Assembly: GCA_020630395.1 (NCBI GenBank)
Contig: JAHDBM010000002.1
Span: 84,234-148,233 of the forward strand
Reading direction: 5' to 3'
Length of the DNA stretch: 64,000 nt
Source of the DNA: Flavobacteriales bacterium
GTDB taxonomy: Bacteria > Bacteroidota > Bacteroidia > Flavobacteriales_D > CAJJDF01
Under the pieces are notes generated by a model. The model was given only the letters and a program-made list of their open reading frames with translations. It was not told the DNA's origin and searched no databases. Each line of letters starts with the position of its first letter. Positions within the stretch are counted from its first letter, which is position 1. Of this stretch, positions 28,198-39,200 are shown one piece after another. The translations under genes were made by a program, and so were the position numbers.

Positions 28198-28872
28198 ATG
28201 GAACACAAAAAAAGTAACGAAGCCAATTTAGAGAAAAAGAAAATCACCCTGTTTTTAATAGGATTGGTTGCTTCTTTAGCTCTAATGCTTGTTTTTACCG
28301 AATTACGATCGGCAAGTATTGGCGACCGAGACCTTCCTGAGGAAAAGAGTGGTCTTGAAGATGAAGAAATTTTAGAGGTAATGATCGAACAAGAAATTGT
28401 TCCACCACCTCCACCACCTCCACCACCACCAGAGCCAGAAATTATCGAAGTGGTAGAAGATGAAGCTGAGGTAGAAGAAACTGAAATTGAAGCTGAAACC
28501 GAAGCTGATGAAGAAATTGAAATCGTAGAGGAAGTAGTTGAAGAACCAGTTATAGAAAAAGTATTTAGTGTAGTAGAAAAAATGCCTTCTTTTCCAGGTG
28601 GTGAAGAAAAACTATACGAATACTTAGGAAAAAACATTAAGTATCCTCAAATGGCAAAAGAAGCAGGCGTTCAAGGACGTGTGTATGTACAGTTTGTAGT
28701 TGAAAAAGATGGTTCTATTACTGATGTAAAAGTAGCTAGAGGTATTGGTAGCGGCTGTGATAAAGAGGCAGAGCGTGTAGTAAATAAAATGCCGAAGTGG
28801 GAAGCTGGAGAACAAAGAGGTAAGAAAGTGAGAGTTAAATATACATTACCGGTTTTATACCAATTACGTTAA
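28198..28872 (+). CDS. TonB-family energy transducer
   Basis: 224 residues in classical TonB layout: a short cytoplasmic tail, one membrane segment (ITLFLIGLVASLALMLVF, residues 16-33), a run of ten prolines at 69-78, an acidic stretch rich in glutamate and valine, and a C-terminal TonB domain (YLGKNIKYPQMAKEAGVQGRVYVQFVVEKDGSI... LYQLR). It transmits proton-motive force to outer-membrane receptors. ExbB and ExbD are not in the window. The acidic linker replaces the Lys-Pro type of proteobacteria, as is common in Bacteroidota. A gap of 83 bases separates it from gcvH. Confidence 0.92.
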   Translation: MEHKKSNEANLEKKKITLFLIGLVASLALMLVFTELRSASIGDRDLPEEKSGLEDEEILEVMIEQEIVPPPPPPPPPPEPEIIEVVEDEAEVEETEIEAETEADEEIEIVEEVVEEPVIEKVFSVVEKMPSFPGGEEKLYEYLGKNIKYPQMAKEAGVQGRVYVQFVVEKDGSITDVKVARGIGSGCDKEAERVVNKMPKWEAGEQRGKKVRVKYTLPVLYQLR

Positions 28873-28900
28873 TTTAATACAGTAACCGTTCAATAATTAT

Positions 28901-28928
28901 AAAAAGTTTACTTGAAAGTAAAACTTTT
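28901..28928 (+). terminator. Possible terminator after the tonB-like gene
   Basis: AAAAGTT-TACTT pairs with AAGTA-AACTTTT with a one-base bulge. The T tail is short, so this is weak. Confidence 0.4.
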
Positions 28929-28954
28929 ATGTTCTATATTCGTATAGTAAGAAG

Positions 28955-29185
28955 ATGAGAAAAATTATTTACATATTATTTGCAGTATTTTTTATTGCCA
29001 GTTGTTCTAAGCAAGAGCCTATGTCTCCTGCTGAAGAAACAGGGTTCTTATTTTCAGATCCTTTTAATGATAATGTTGATATAACTGATCCAGATAAAGA
29101 TGAAGATCATGATGGTGATTCTATTGTTGATCCAGATAAAGATGAGGATCATGACAAGGATGTAAAGAAAAACTCAAAAGGTTAA
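28955..29185 (+). CDS. Small acidic lipoprotein with DPDKDEDHDG repeats
   Basis: 76 residues with a lipobox (FFIASC, Cys17) and a mature part dominated by aspartate. The unit DPDKDEDHD occurs twice (about residues 45-53 and 58-66), a pattern similar to calcium-binding TSP3/dockerin-like loops though shorter. It may bind divalent cations at the cell surface, but that is only inferred from composition. A strong terminator follows at once, so it is a complete single gene. The family is not recognised. Confidence 0.72.
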   Translation: MRKIIYILFAVFFIASCSKQEPMSPAEETGFLFSDPFNDNVDITDPDKDEDHDGDSIVDPDKDEDHDKDVKKNSKG

Positions 29186-29189
29186 ATTT

Positions 29190-29217
29190 AAAGCCACTTT
29201 TTTTAAAGTGGCTTTTT
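29190..29217 (+). terminator. Terminator after the acidic lipoprotein gene
   Basis: AAAGCCACTTT and AAAGTGGCTTT form a perfect 11-bp stem with a T run after it. Confidence 0.88.
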
Positions 29218-29502
29218 TTATGTCTTCTTCCTTCTTATGTGGGAGTTACTAAATATATAAATCAATATTTTTTGCGATAATAAACCTTATTCAATACCGT
29301 CTAGTATGGCTATCATATTTAGTAGAGTCGAAACCTAGGTCTTGAAATTATTATGATATTTAAAAACAATTTATTTTATTGCATTTGATCTTGCTTTTTT
29401 TTCTTAAAAAAACCGAAAAACTATACAAATCTACCGTTACATAAATTCATTTTACTTTAATGTGTTTCGCCCGTATATTGTTTTAAATGAAACCTGTACG
29501 TC
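29218..29502. other. Intergenic region without a recognised gene
   Basis: About 285 AT-rich bases between the acidic lipoprotein terminator and the 509-residue gene. No ORF of note, no tRNA and no clear TAnnTTTG box was found; it presumably holds the promoter of the next gene. Confidence 0.5.
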
Positions 29503-31032
29503 ATGGCAAATAAAGCATCCAACAATTTATTTCAGTTAATTAAATCACTTTCTAAATCCGAGAAAAGATATTTTAAGGTTTTTGTGAAAAGGCATACTTC
29601 AGAAAAGGGTAAAAATAATTACGAGATATTATTTAACTACATAGAAAAACAAGAGCATTATTGTGAAAAAAGACTTGTGTCCGATTTAAAAGGTCATGCT
29701 TTACTTAATAAGTTATCAATTGCTAAAGCTCGTTTATACGATAATATCTTAAAAGCGTTAGATGCTTATTATGCAGAAAAATCCATTGATCAAAAACTAA
29801 GGAGTGAGCTTCATTATATTGAAATATTGTTTAATAAATCGTTATATGTTCAATGTAAAAAAAGGGTACAATCGGCAAAAAAGCAGGCAATTAAATATGA
29901 TAAAAATTTATCATTAGCTCAGTTTATCAATTGGGAAAGAAAGCTCATAGAAAAAGATAATTATATACATACATCTATACCTGCTTTAGAAAAAATGGTT
30001 AATGAAGAGAAAGAATTGTTTCATAAATTAACTTCAGAAGCTAAACTATGGGAAGAAAAGAGTATATTATTTAAACATATTAACACAAAAGGAAGAACTA
30101 GAAGTAACGAAGAAGTTAATGCCTTAAAAGCAACAATTGGTACAAAGCTAGAGCAGTTGCTACCTAATAAAGAAGACTATAAACAACAATATCTTTATTA
30201 TCATACTAAAGCGGCATATTGCTTTGCTATCCATGATGTTGAGTGTTCCTTTCAATCACTAAAAAACTTAATATCATTAGTAGAAAACCATCCAAATAGC
30301 TTTAGTGAACGTCCTAATATTTTATTTGCAGAACTAAACAACATCATTTATTTAGCTTTACAGCTTAACTATAGTAAAGAAGCTCAACAATATAATACTA
30401 AACTTAAGGCGTTATATATTAGTTTACTTCCAGAAGCTAGTGATGATCTTAAAATTAAACTAAAATCAAGTTATTTTAGCTTACAGTTGGCAATTGTAAA
30501 AACCAATCCAACCATGTGTTTACATCATAACATTAAAGAAGAAACAGTTCAGTTTATTGAGATTAATAAAGAAAAAATAAACGAACAAAGACTAGCTTAT
30601 TTGTATTATAACCTTGCAGCTGTAGATTTTATAAACCATCAATATAACGAAAGTCTAAAAAAAATAAATACAATATTAAACAGCATTAATATAGATAATG
30701 CTCAGGAAATATATGGTTTTGCTCAATTGCTAAACTTATTAATTCATACGAAACTAGGTAATAATGAATTAGTAAATTACATGATAAAATCTACTAAGCG
30801 TTTTTTAGAAACACGAAATAAATTCTTTCAATTTGAGAAAACGGTATTAACGTTTACAAAAAAAATAGCAAATACTGAGGATGAACATGATAAGCAAGCA
30901 CTTTACAAAGACTTTGCAGATGAGTTGATTCTTTTAAAGAATAATAAATTCGAGCAGGTAGCTTTTCAATATTTAGATATTGAATTATGGGCAAGGCAAC
31001 AAGCCAATAGTGTTATTGCAGTTAGAGCTTAG
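29503..31032 (+). CDS. Conserved helical-repeat (TPR-like) protein, unknown function
   Basis: 509 residues with no signal peptide or membrane segment. The N-terminus (NNLFQLIKSLSKSEKRYFKVFVKRH) is a recognisable start of a Bacteroidota-specific family; the rest is helical with TPR-like spacing, alternating aromatic and small residues (for example YYNLAAVDFINHQYNESLKKIN). It is cytoplasmic and probably a scaffold. It lies 92 bases upstream of sufA on the same strand, but with its own long leader, so a role in iron-sulfur assembly is not implied. I know of no experimental function. Confidence 0.75.
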   Translation: MANKASNNLFQLIKSLSKSEKRYFKVFVKRHTSEKGKNNYEILFNYIEKQEHYCEKRLVSDLKGHALLNKLSIAKARLYDNILKALDAYYAEKSIDQKLRSELHYIEILFNKSLYVQCKKRVQSAKKQAIKYDKNLSLAQFINWERKLIEKDNYIHTSIPALEKMVNEEKELFHKLTSEAKLWEEKSILFKHINTKGRTRSNEEVNALKATIGTKLEQLLPNKEDYKQQYLYYHTKAAYCFAIHDVECSFQSLKNLISLVENHPNSFSERPNILFAELNNIIYLALQLNYSKEAQQYNTKLKALYISLLPEASDDLKIKLKSSYFSLQLAIVKTNPTMCLHHNIKEETVQFIEINKEKINEQRLAYLYYNLAAVDFINHQYNESLKKINTILNSINIDNAQEIYGFAQLLNLLIHTKLGNNELVNYMIKSTKRFLETRNKFFQFEKTVLTFTKKIANTEDEHDKQALYKDFADELILLKNNKFEQVAFQYLDIELWARQQANSVIAVRA

Positions 31033-31124
31033 TTTGTACAGATAGTTGTTTAGAACAACTAAAGTGGTTTGTTACGGTTTTTTTGACTAATTTTATTATG
31101 GAGTATTATTTTAAATAAGCAAGA

Positions 31125-31448
31125 ATGATAAAAGTATCTGAAAACGCTAAAAACCAAGCAATTCGCTTAATGAGTGAAGAAGGTCAGGTAGATTATTTTA
31201 TTCGTGTTGGAGTTAAAGGAGGAGGATGTTCTGGCTTGATGTACGAATTAGAGTTTGATAATACCATTACCGAGACCGATAAAGTAATGGAAGATAATGA
31301 TATTAAAGTAGTAGTAGATAAAAAAAGTTTTTTGTATTTAGTAGGAACTGAATTAGATTATTCAGGAGGATTAAATGGCAAAGGGTTTGTGTTTAAAAAT
31401 CCTAATGCAAATAGAACATGTGGATGTGGAGAGAGTTTTTCACTTTAA
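31125..31448 (+). CDS. sufA: Iron-sulfur carrier protein, SufA/IscA family
   Basis: A-type carrier that accepts iron-sulfur clusters from the SufBCD scaffold and passes them to target enzymes. The 107 residues have the three conserved cysteines, C35 in GGGCSGLMY and C99 and C101 in TCGCGESF, which bind the cluster. It is 19 bases upstream of sufB, so the two form an operon. IscA, ErpA and SufA cannot be told apart by sequence; the sufB neighbour favours SufA. Confidence 0.92.
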   Translation: MIKVSENAKNQAIRLMSEEGQVDYFIRVGVKGGGCSGLMYELEFDNTITETDKVMEDNDIKVVVDKKSFLYLVGTELDYSGGLNGKGFVFKNPNANRTCGCGESFSL

Positions 31449-31467
31449 TTGATAGAATAAGAAGGGA

Positions 31468-32910
31468 ATGAAATATACTGAAGACGATTTAAGAGAAGAT
31501 TTAAAGACCAAAGAATACGAATTTGGTTTTACTACTGATATTGAGACTGAGAAAATTGAAAAAGGATTAAACGAAGATATTATTCGATTAATTTCTGCTA
31601 AAAAAGAAGAGCCGCAATGGTTACTCGATTTTAGATTAGAATCTTTTGCAATATGGAAAGAAATGGTTGAGCCAAAATGGGCTCATGTGAAGTATAAAAA
31701 ACCCGATTTTCAAGACATTCACTATTTCTCTGCACCAAAAAAACAATACGAAAGTTGGGATGATGTAGACCCTGAGCTTAAAGCAACTATGAAAAAGCTT
31801 GGTATTTCTATGGAAGAACAAAAAAAGCTCACAGGTGTAGCTGTTGATTTTGTTATGGATTCGGTTTCTGTTGCCACTTCTTTTAAAGAAAAATTAGGAG
31901 AACTTGGAATAATCTTTTGCTCTTTTAGTGAAGCGGTTAAAGATCACCCAGAACTAGTGCAAAAGTATCTAGGAACAGTAGTTCCACAAAGAGATAACTT
32001 TTATGCAGCTTTAAATTCAGCAGTATTTACTGATGGATCTTTTTGTTATATACCCAAAGGGGTTAGATGTCCAATGGAATTATCAACCTATTTTCGTATC
32101 AATGAAGCTGGCACAGGTCAATTTGAGCGTACATTACTTATAGCCGATAAAGGAAGTTATGTAAGTTATTTAGAAGGTTGTACTGCACCAATGCGAGATG
32201 AAAACCAGTTACATGCTGCAGTTGTAGAATTGGTGGCACTTGAAGAGGCTGAAATTAAATACAGTACTGTTCAAAATTGGTATGCAGGTGATAAAGAAGG
32301 AAAAGGAGGAGTATTTAATTTTGTAACAAAAAGAGGAATTTGTGAAGGGTATAAATCTAAAATTTCTTGGACTCAAGTAGAAACTGGATCAGCTGTAACA
32401 TGGAAATATCCATCTTGTATTCTAAAAGGAGACCATTCGGTAGGAGAATTTTACTCCATAGCTGTTACTAATAACTACCAACAAGCAGATACCGGAACTA
32501 AGATGGTTCATTTAGGAAAAAACTCTAAAAGCACCATTATATCTAAAGGTATATCGGCAGGGAAAAGCCAAAATTCGTATAGAGGATTAGTTCAAATAAA
32601 TAAGAACGCCACAAATTCACGTAATTTCTCTCAATGTGATTCTTTATTAATGACAGATGAATGTGGAGCACATACGTTTCCTTACATAGAGTGTAAAAAC
32701 AAATCATCTAAAGTAGAACATGAAGCAACAACTTCTAAAATAGGAGAAGACCAAATGTTTTATTGTATGCAAAGAGGAATTAGTGAAGAGAAAGCAATTA
32801 GCCTTATCGTTAATGGTTACGCAAAAGATGTACTTAATAAACTTCCAATGGAATTTGCAGTAGAAGCGCAAAAATTACTAGAAATTTCGCTTGAGGGGAG
32901 TGTAGGATAG
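31468..32910 (+). CDS. sufB: Fe-S cluster assembly protein SufB
   Basis: Scaffold subunit of the SufBC2D complex on which iron-sulfur clusters are built. The 480 residues show the SufB start ([19 protein letters not shown]), the conserved [18 protein letters not shown] block, [47 protein letters not shown], and the SQCDSLLM and [25 protein letters not shown] regions with their cysteines and histidine. Normally sufC follows directly, but here the next gene is a TPR regulator and sufC is 20.7 kb away. A weak hairpin follows the stop. Confidence 0.97.
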   Translation: MKYTEDDLREDLKTKEYEFGFTTDIETEKIEKGLNEDIIRLISAKKEEPQWLLDFRLESFAIWKEMVEPKWAHVKYKKPDFQDIHYFSAPKKQYESWDDVDPELKATMKKLGISMEEQKKLTGVAVDFVMDSVSVATSFKEKLGELGIIFCSFSEAVKDHPELVQKYLGTVVPQRDNFYAALNSAVFTDGSFCYIPKGVRCPMELSTYFRINEAGTGQFERTLLIADKGSYVSYLEGCTAPMRDENQLHAAVVELVALEEAEIKYSTVQNWYAGDKEGKGGVFNFVTKRGICEGYKSKISWTQVETGSAVTWKYPSCILKGDHSVGEFYSIAVTNNYQQADTGTKMVHLGKNSKSTIISKGISAGKSQNSYRGLVQINKNATNSRNFSQCDSLLMTDECGAHTFPYIECKNKSSKVEHEATTSKIGEDQMFYCMQRGISEEKAISLIVNGYAKDVLNKLPMEFAVEAQKLLEISLEGSVG

Positions 32911-32952
32911 GCATGCTCAAAATATATTATTGTCTACCATAAACATTTCTTT

Positions 32953-32967
32953 ATATACTTCGTATAT
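32953..32967 (+). repeat. Short hairpin after sufB
   Basis: ATATAC and GTATAT enclose TTC, followed by a T-rich stretch. The stem is only six AT-rich pairs, so it is a weak terminator at best. Confidence 0.3.
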
Positions 32968-33002
32968 GTTCTTTTATTAACTAAACTTTACAAAAGAGAT
33001 AT

Positions 33003-34865
33003 ATGAAAAAAGGCATTTTATTAATATTACTTACATTAAAAGGGTGCCTTCTTCTTTCTCAAAGTTGGGATTATAGTTTTATCAAACAATTTGAGGAGTT
33101 AGCTTCAGTCCAATCTGATTTAGCTCAAAATAAAATTGATTCAATCGCTAACTTAACTGTAGAAAAGGATAATACTTCAACTCAAGCATTTCAATATTAT
33201 TTACAAGGAATATTAATCCGAAAATTTGGGCAAGGATCAAAAGCTGAAGGAGATAGTTTAATACAAAAAGCGATATCAATAAGTGAATATAATCAAGATA
33301 CAGTAGGGTTAATACTATCAGAAACATTAAAGCAGGGTTTTGTAGGTTATCCTAAAGACTCTCTAGCTCGCATTAATTATATTTATAGTTTAGCTCAATC
33401 AATAAAAGATAGTAATCTATTATTAGATGTATTGGACCAAATGTTAAGGTTGTCCTATAACATAGGTGATTATAAAAGTGCAATTATATATCTTGATAAA
33501 GCAAAACTTCAAACCAGAGATAAGAAAAAGATAGCAGATTTAGATTTAAAGACAGCAAGAATTTATAACGGCATAGGGCTTTATCAGCTATCATTAAAAT
33601 ATTTACAAAAATATTTAGCCTACATAAAGACAAATTATAAAGATTGTGAGCTTTTAGAAGTTTATCATTTAATGTTGCAACCTCATATTTCAAAAAAGAA
33701 TTTTGTCGAAGCCGAAAAGCTATTGGTTTTAATGAAAAAGGAGCGGAAAGAAAAGTGTTCCTATCAAGAATATTTAAGAATACATAGTTGGGCAAATTTT
33801 TATATTGTTAAAGAAAATTTTGATAAAGCATCCACCTATATAGATTCAATTAAGTTATTTGTTAGTAATACAGAAAACCCTAAAGAATATGAAAATAAAC
33901 TATTAGGGATACAAGCATTATACTATACAAAACAAAAGAATTTTGATGAGGCTTTAGCTCAGTATATTAAAATCAGAAACCTGTATCCTGGTCCTTTTTC
34001 TAATATTTCGTTATATGAAGCAAGTATTGAATATCACCTAAATAAAAAGAGTGTTAAACAGGCGCAGCTATACGTAGATTCATTATTAAACATATCCGAA
34101 AGGACTAAATCCTATAGAATACAAAAAAGAGCTTATAATTTAGCAATTAGAACTGCCCGTTTAAGAAATGATTATAAAAGTGCTTATTGGCTAGATTATA
34201 AAAAAGATTCGATAACAAATTCATTTACAAAATTGAAAAATGAATTAACACTACAAGAATCTCATATAAAAACAGAAAATATTATTCTTGAAAATAAAAA
34301 TGCTATTGCTAAGGTTAAAGCCGATAATCAAGCTAAAACGATAACATATAAAAACTGGTTAATTCTAATTCTTATTGCATTATCAATAATAATTATTGGG
34401 TTTATATTATATGCATTAAAGAAAAGATCTCAGGAAAAAAAGCATCTTATTCGTGAAAAGGAAATAGATAAGCAAGAAATAGAAGTCCTCCAAGACAAAT
34501 TAAATTTCCGAAAAATGGAGGTTGATACGTTAAAAGCATTAGGAGAAATAGATGTTAAAAAAGAATCTATAATAGATAAATTAAAAACTTCAGATGATTG
34601 GGTAGATTTTTTTATTCAAGTAGAGAACTCATTCAACATAAAATTTAATGATCTTTTATCCAACTATCCTGTGCTTACTAAAACAGATTTAAAGATTATA
34701 TCTTTAATGCTTTTCAATCTTTCAAACAAAGAGATTGGTAACGTACTTTCCATAACTGAGTCGGGAGTAAAACAATCTAAGTACCGAATGAAAAGTAAAC
34801 TAGATTTAGGAAAAGACATTAAATTGAAAGATTTCATTAAATCTATCACATTAGAAATAGTTTAA
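33003..34865 (+). CDS. TPR, membrane and LuxR-type HTH regulator
   Basis: 620 residues. A signal peptide (KGILLILLTLKGCLLLSQ) precedes about 400 residues of TPR-like helical repeats in the periplasm, one membrane helix near residues 450-472 (LILIALSIIIIGFILYAL), a coiled-coil stretch, and a C-terminal helix-turn-helix near 555-615 (LTKTDLKIISLMLFNLSNKEIGNVLSITESGVKQSKYRMKSKL), similar to the LuxR/GerE class. It is a one-component regulator that may sense an envelope signal. It comes directly after sufB. The target genes are unknown; the pseudo-protease/RHS unit downstream is a plausible one. Confidence 0.85.
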   Translation: MKKGILLILLTLKGCLLLSQSWDYSFIKQFEELASVQSDLAQNKIDSIANLTVEKDNTSTQAFQYYLQGILIRKFGQGSKAEGDSLIQKAISISEYNQDTVGLILSETLKQGFVGYPKDSLARINYIYSLAQSIKDSNLLLDVLDQMLRLSYNIGDYKSAIIYLDKAKLQTRDKKKIADLDLKTARIYNGIGLYQLSLKYLQKYLAYIKTNYKDCELLEVYHLMLQPHISKKNFVEAEKLLVLMKKERKEKCSYQEYLRIHSWANFYIVKENFDKASTYIDSIKLFVSNTENPKEYENKLLGIQALYYTKQKNFDEALAQYIKIRNLYPGPFSNISLYEASIEYHLNKKSVKQAQLYVDSLLNISERTKSYRIQKRAYNLAIRTARLRNDYKSAYWLDYKKDSITNSFTKLKNELTLQESHIKTENIILENKNAIAKVKADNQAKTITYKNWLILILIALSIIIIGFILYALKKRSQEKKHLIREKEIDKQEIEVLQDKLNFRKMEVDTLKALGEIDVKKESIIDKLKTSDDWVDFFIQVENSFNIKFNDLLSNYPVLTKTDLKIISLMLFNLSNKEIGNVLSITESGVKQSKYRMKSKLDLGKDIKLKDFIKSITLEIV

Positions 34866-35011
34866 TTTTAATGTTTCTTGTATCCCTTTGTTAACAGGGG
34901 TTCAAAAAAGTATACAAAAGGTCTACATTTATATATTAATATAGAACAGGCTAGTTTTTAATATATATCCGTCATTTATTTGTGTCATAATAAAAAACAC
35001 AATTAGGCGAT

Positions 35012-36187
35012 ATGACAACCAAAAATTTAATTCAAAAAACATTTTTTGTATCAAGTTTATTCATTTGCGGATCCATTAACATGTGGTCCCAAACAAATCA
35101 TAATTTTAGAAACTACAAAACTCAACAAATAGAAAACGAGAGTTTAAAAAATGAAAAAGTAGCAACTAGAAAAAATGCTATAGAAGAAAAAGTAGCATCT
35201 TACATTTTTAAAGGAGGGGTAAAAAAGAAAACCATTCCTGTAGTATTTCATCAATATATTAATACAAATAAAGAGAAGCTTTCTAGAAAAGAAATATTAA
35301 ATCAAGTAAAAGCTTTAAATACACACTTTAAAAATGATAATGAGAAATTGTCGATTAATTTTTGTTTAGGATTCAAAAAAGAAAAACTAGGTGTAGAATA
35401 TTATAGAAACTTATCTGATACTATTAATACCTCTTTTTGGAATTCAAATGAGTTTATAAATATCGTAATTAAAACGCTACCAGATACTACAGCAGGTTAC
35501 GCAAAAATGCCTTGGGATAATAATCAATCACAAGCTATAGTAATTAACAGATCTTTTTTTGGTGTTAACGAGACACCAAGGTTTGATGAATTTAGAACTG
35601 GAGCTACACTAACACATTTAGTAGCTAATACATTAGGTATATATGACTTATGGTATCATGGAGGTCAAGATGATAAAGTAGAAGATACACCATTACATAA
35701 TGCCGCAAATCATGGTGTTCCTGGAGAAGGGCATATTAATACAATAGATGGAGAAGAAGAAATGGTTCATAATTTTATGGATAACTCAAATGATTCAACT
35801 TTAACTGAGTTTACTTTTGGTCAGTTTAAAAGGATGCATGCAATACTAGAAGTAGAAAAAGCCGATTTATTCAATAATAAAAACACGAAGTGCGATTGTG
35901 AAGAGGAGGAAGAAGAGTTTGAACAAGAGACGATTAAAAAGAATATAAAAATGACATTAGCTCCAAACCCTGCTAGTTCATTTACTAATATTATATTAAG
36001 CGAAGAATTGGAAAATGTAACGATAACAATTTATAGTTTTACAGGAGAGTTAATAAAAACATTTACATCATCTACAGCAAGAAGAGTAAAAGTAGATACA
36101 AGAGATTTACTAAATGGCACTTATGCTGTAACGATCACTGATGGGAACACTACATTAACAAAGAAATTAACAATAACAAACAATTAA
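35012..36187 (+). CDS. M43-like metalloprotease with lost zinc site, T9SS type A sorting domain
   Basis: 391 residues with a signal peptide ending near MWSQ. The middle aligns by eye with M43 (pappalysin-like) zinc proteases of Bacteroidota: IPVVFHQYINTNKEKL, then the zinc-site position, then a DDKVEDTPLHNAANHG block, and NFMDNSND with the Met-turn methionine. The expected HExxHxxGxxH is here HLVANTLGIYD (residues 202-212): the catalytic Glu and two zinc histidines are replaced by Leu, Asn and Asp. It is therefore probably inactive. The last 80 residues form a type A sorting domain (LAPNPASSFTNI, then GTYAVTITDG). It lies 26 bases before the RHS gene. Confidence 0.85.
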   Translation: MTTKNLIQKTFFVSSLFICGSINMWSQTNHNFRNYKTQQIENESLKNEKVATRKNAIEEKVASYIFKGGVKKKTIPVVFHQYINTNKEKLSRKEILNQVKALNTHFKNDNEKLSINFCLGFKKEKLGVEYYRNLSDTINTSFWNSNEFINIVIKTLPDTTAGYAKMPWDNNQSQAIVINRSFFGVNETPRFDEFRTGATLTHLVANTLGIYDLWYHGGQDDKVEDTPLHNAANHGVPGEGHINTIDGEEEMVHNFMDNSNDSTLTEFTFGQFKRMHAILEVEKADLFNNKNTKCDCEEEEEEFEQETIKKNIKMTLAPNPASSFTNIILSEELENVTITIYSFTGELIKTFTSSTARRVKVDTRDLLNGTYAVTITDGNTTLTKKLTITNN

Positions 36188-36213
36188 TTAACCATTTTAA
36201 AGGCGATTACGAA

Positions 36214-39200
36214 ATGAAAAATTTAAGAACATATATCCAGTTATTTATACTAAATGTTATAGCAGGTATTGCTATGGCTCAACCGTCAGGAAGTGGAGGT
36301 TCAACTAACATACCTTCTCCAAATGCTGCTAATCTTGGAACCTATGCTAATATACCCGTAAGTTATTATACAGGAACCCCAGATATTAGTATTCCATTAG
36401 CAAAAGCTGTAGAGGGAAATTTAGAAACAAACGTAAGCTTGAGCTATCATACAGGAAATCTTGTAGTTGGTCAACCCGCAAGTTTTGTAGGGAAAGGATG
36501 GTCACTTAACTCGGGAGGTGTTATTTCTCGTGTAGTACAAGATAAACCAGATGATAGTGCAAATATTGGGTACATGCATTATTATTATCAATATTTTCAT
36601 TCCCCTTCAGGCAATGATAATCGAGAAGATATAATGAAGTATGATTGGGAGCCAGACATTTTTACATTTAATGTAGATGGATTATCGGGTAAATTTTTCT
36701 TTAAAAGAAACCTTTCTAACAACTATGAAGCGTTCACGATACCTAAAAGTGATGTTAAAATTACAGCAACATTTGACACTATTACGGGAACCAATTACCC
36801 CTATATAAAGAAAGCAAACAAGATAGTTGGATTTAAACTCATTAATACTGATGGTAAAATATACCATTTTGGTATCGCAGATGAAAGAACGGCTAAAGAA
36901 AGTTCAATTCTAGAATCTTTTAAATATAAATACAATTCAGCTGGAGAATTGGTACAGGACGGGAATGATGTTATTCAACAAAAGGTAACAAATAGTTGGT
37001 ATTTATTAAAGATAGAAGATCACAATAAAAATAATTCAATCGAATTTTTTTATGAAGATGACTTATATACCTACAATACTTTAGCAGGAAATACCATTAT
37101 GTATAAAAATTATGACAGAACTGAAAGCATAATAGATGATAGTAGGAACGGAAGTGGAATATTCCAAGGAGAACAAACTTCTAGGAATGTATTATCGCCT
37201 AATAATTCCATAAACAATGGTTTTTCCACTTCTCGACCTTACCTAGGTAAATATCATAATTACCGAGTGAATATAGTAGAAGGTGTTCGGTTAACTAAAA
37301 TAAAGACAAACCTAGATGTAATTGATTTTAAATATGTGAGCCATAGGCTTGATATCAATAAATGGGGGAATAACCCTTATCCTGAAACATTAGACACAAT
37401 AGTTGTTCGCAGTAATTCGCCTGCTGGATCTATTAATAGTGTATGTAAGCAAATAATTTTCGATTATGAATATTTTCAAGACCAAAAATTAAAATATGAA
37501 AATAACTCTATATATGCAGGCACAAGAAAAACATTGTTTCTAAAAAGCATTAGAGAAAGATCATGTGATGGTACTATAGAAAACCCACCTTATAAATTTG
37601 ATTATCATGCGCCTGAGCTAAATGCAAATAATTCAAAGTTTTTCCCATCACGACTTAATAAAGCTATAGATCATTTTGGTTATTATAACGGAGCGGACGG
37701 GAGTGATGCAGCTTCAGTAAATAATAACAAAGAACTAATCAATATACCAAGAACTACTGTCTCTTTCCCTGACAGAAAATATATTGGTGGCAAAGTAAGA
37801 AGAACACAGGGAGGTGCCAACAGAAGCCCTAACGAAACGTACACCAAGTATGGTGTATTAGAAAAAGTAACTTATCCTACTGGCGGGTCAGCAACTTATG
37901 AGTATGAAAACCACAGATATTATTTTGATAAAATATATGACTACAGTGAAGAAATTCTTTTAGAAGGCTGTAAATACGCACAAGGAAATTGTTGTAATAC
38001 TTTTAATGAAGATGATACGCTTACCTTTTCAAGTGATAAAGAATTAGAGTATGCTTATTTTTTATTAAACCTTACAGTTGGAGATGATGCAGATCCAGCT
38101 TCATTACAACCATGCCCAGGAAATATAACACCTAAAGCAACTATCACATTAAGGGTTATTGATCAAGTTTCAAATAGACAAGTTTATACCAAACAAGTTA
38201 ATATTGAGGGCCATAACTTTTATGAAGAAAAGTTTTCTTTCCCAATAGATGAAGGAAATTTCACAGGTCCTTTACAGCCTTTAAATGTTGGTCTTAAATC
38301 AAATGTCCAGTATAAATTTGAGGTTGATATAAATGGAGGTCCTGGTTCTTTTAAATTAGTTGTACCAAGAGTACAAGTAGAAGAAAATAAATTAGGTTGT
38401 GGTTTAAGAATAAAAAAAACAACCCTATCTGATGGTATTCAAGAAACGGATAATGATATGGTAAAGTTATATGAATACAATGTTGGAAACTCTAACACTT
38501 CTTCTGGTGTTCAGTTTGTACAACCTCAATATGGCGTATCTGTTGATCATTATGATTATTTAAAAATGAGAAAAGGATCATCATCACCATTTAACAAATA
38601 TGAAACGTATCAAAAAAACCAACCTGTAACTATTCATGGTGGAGGTATTTATTATCAAAAAATCATATTCTCGAATAATAGTTTAATGCCTTTGTTTGGA
38701 TTTAATGGAGTACAAGTAGGATATAAAGAAGTAAAAGAAAAAACATTACCCTCTAATGGGGTTAACGTTTTCAAATACAAAGCCAACAGAAAAAGAGAAC
38801 AAGAATTTTCAAAAGAGTATCCTATAGTTCCTCATCAAATTGATATAGAAAACGGGCAGTTTGAAAAAACAGAAGTTTACCATAAAAATGGAAATCTATT
38901 ATCCGAAACCACCTACAAACCATGGGAATACGCACTAAATAGTATTACCCAATCAGAAAAATTATATAAAATACATGATGTTTTTAATTTTAATCAACCT
39001 GCTGCTGCTGGGGGAGGTCCTAAAATTGATGCCTATATGATTGTAGCTGTTGATTACAAAATAAACACTTCATATTATCAATTAGAAGAAATTATAACCA
39101 ATGCAGAGGGATTAACCACCTCCACAAAATATGAATACGATCAATTGAATCCGCATTTAGCTCCAACAGCTGTAATAAAAGAAAATACGGATGGTACTTT

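Noticed and set aside
28179-28637. A minus-strand frame rich in serine and a run of glycine
   Set aside because: It is the antisense shadow of the proline run in the TonB-like gene.
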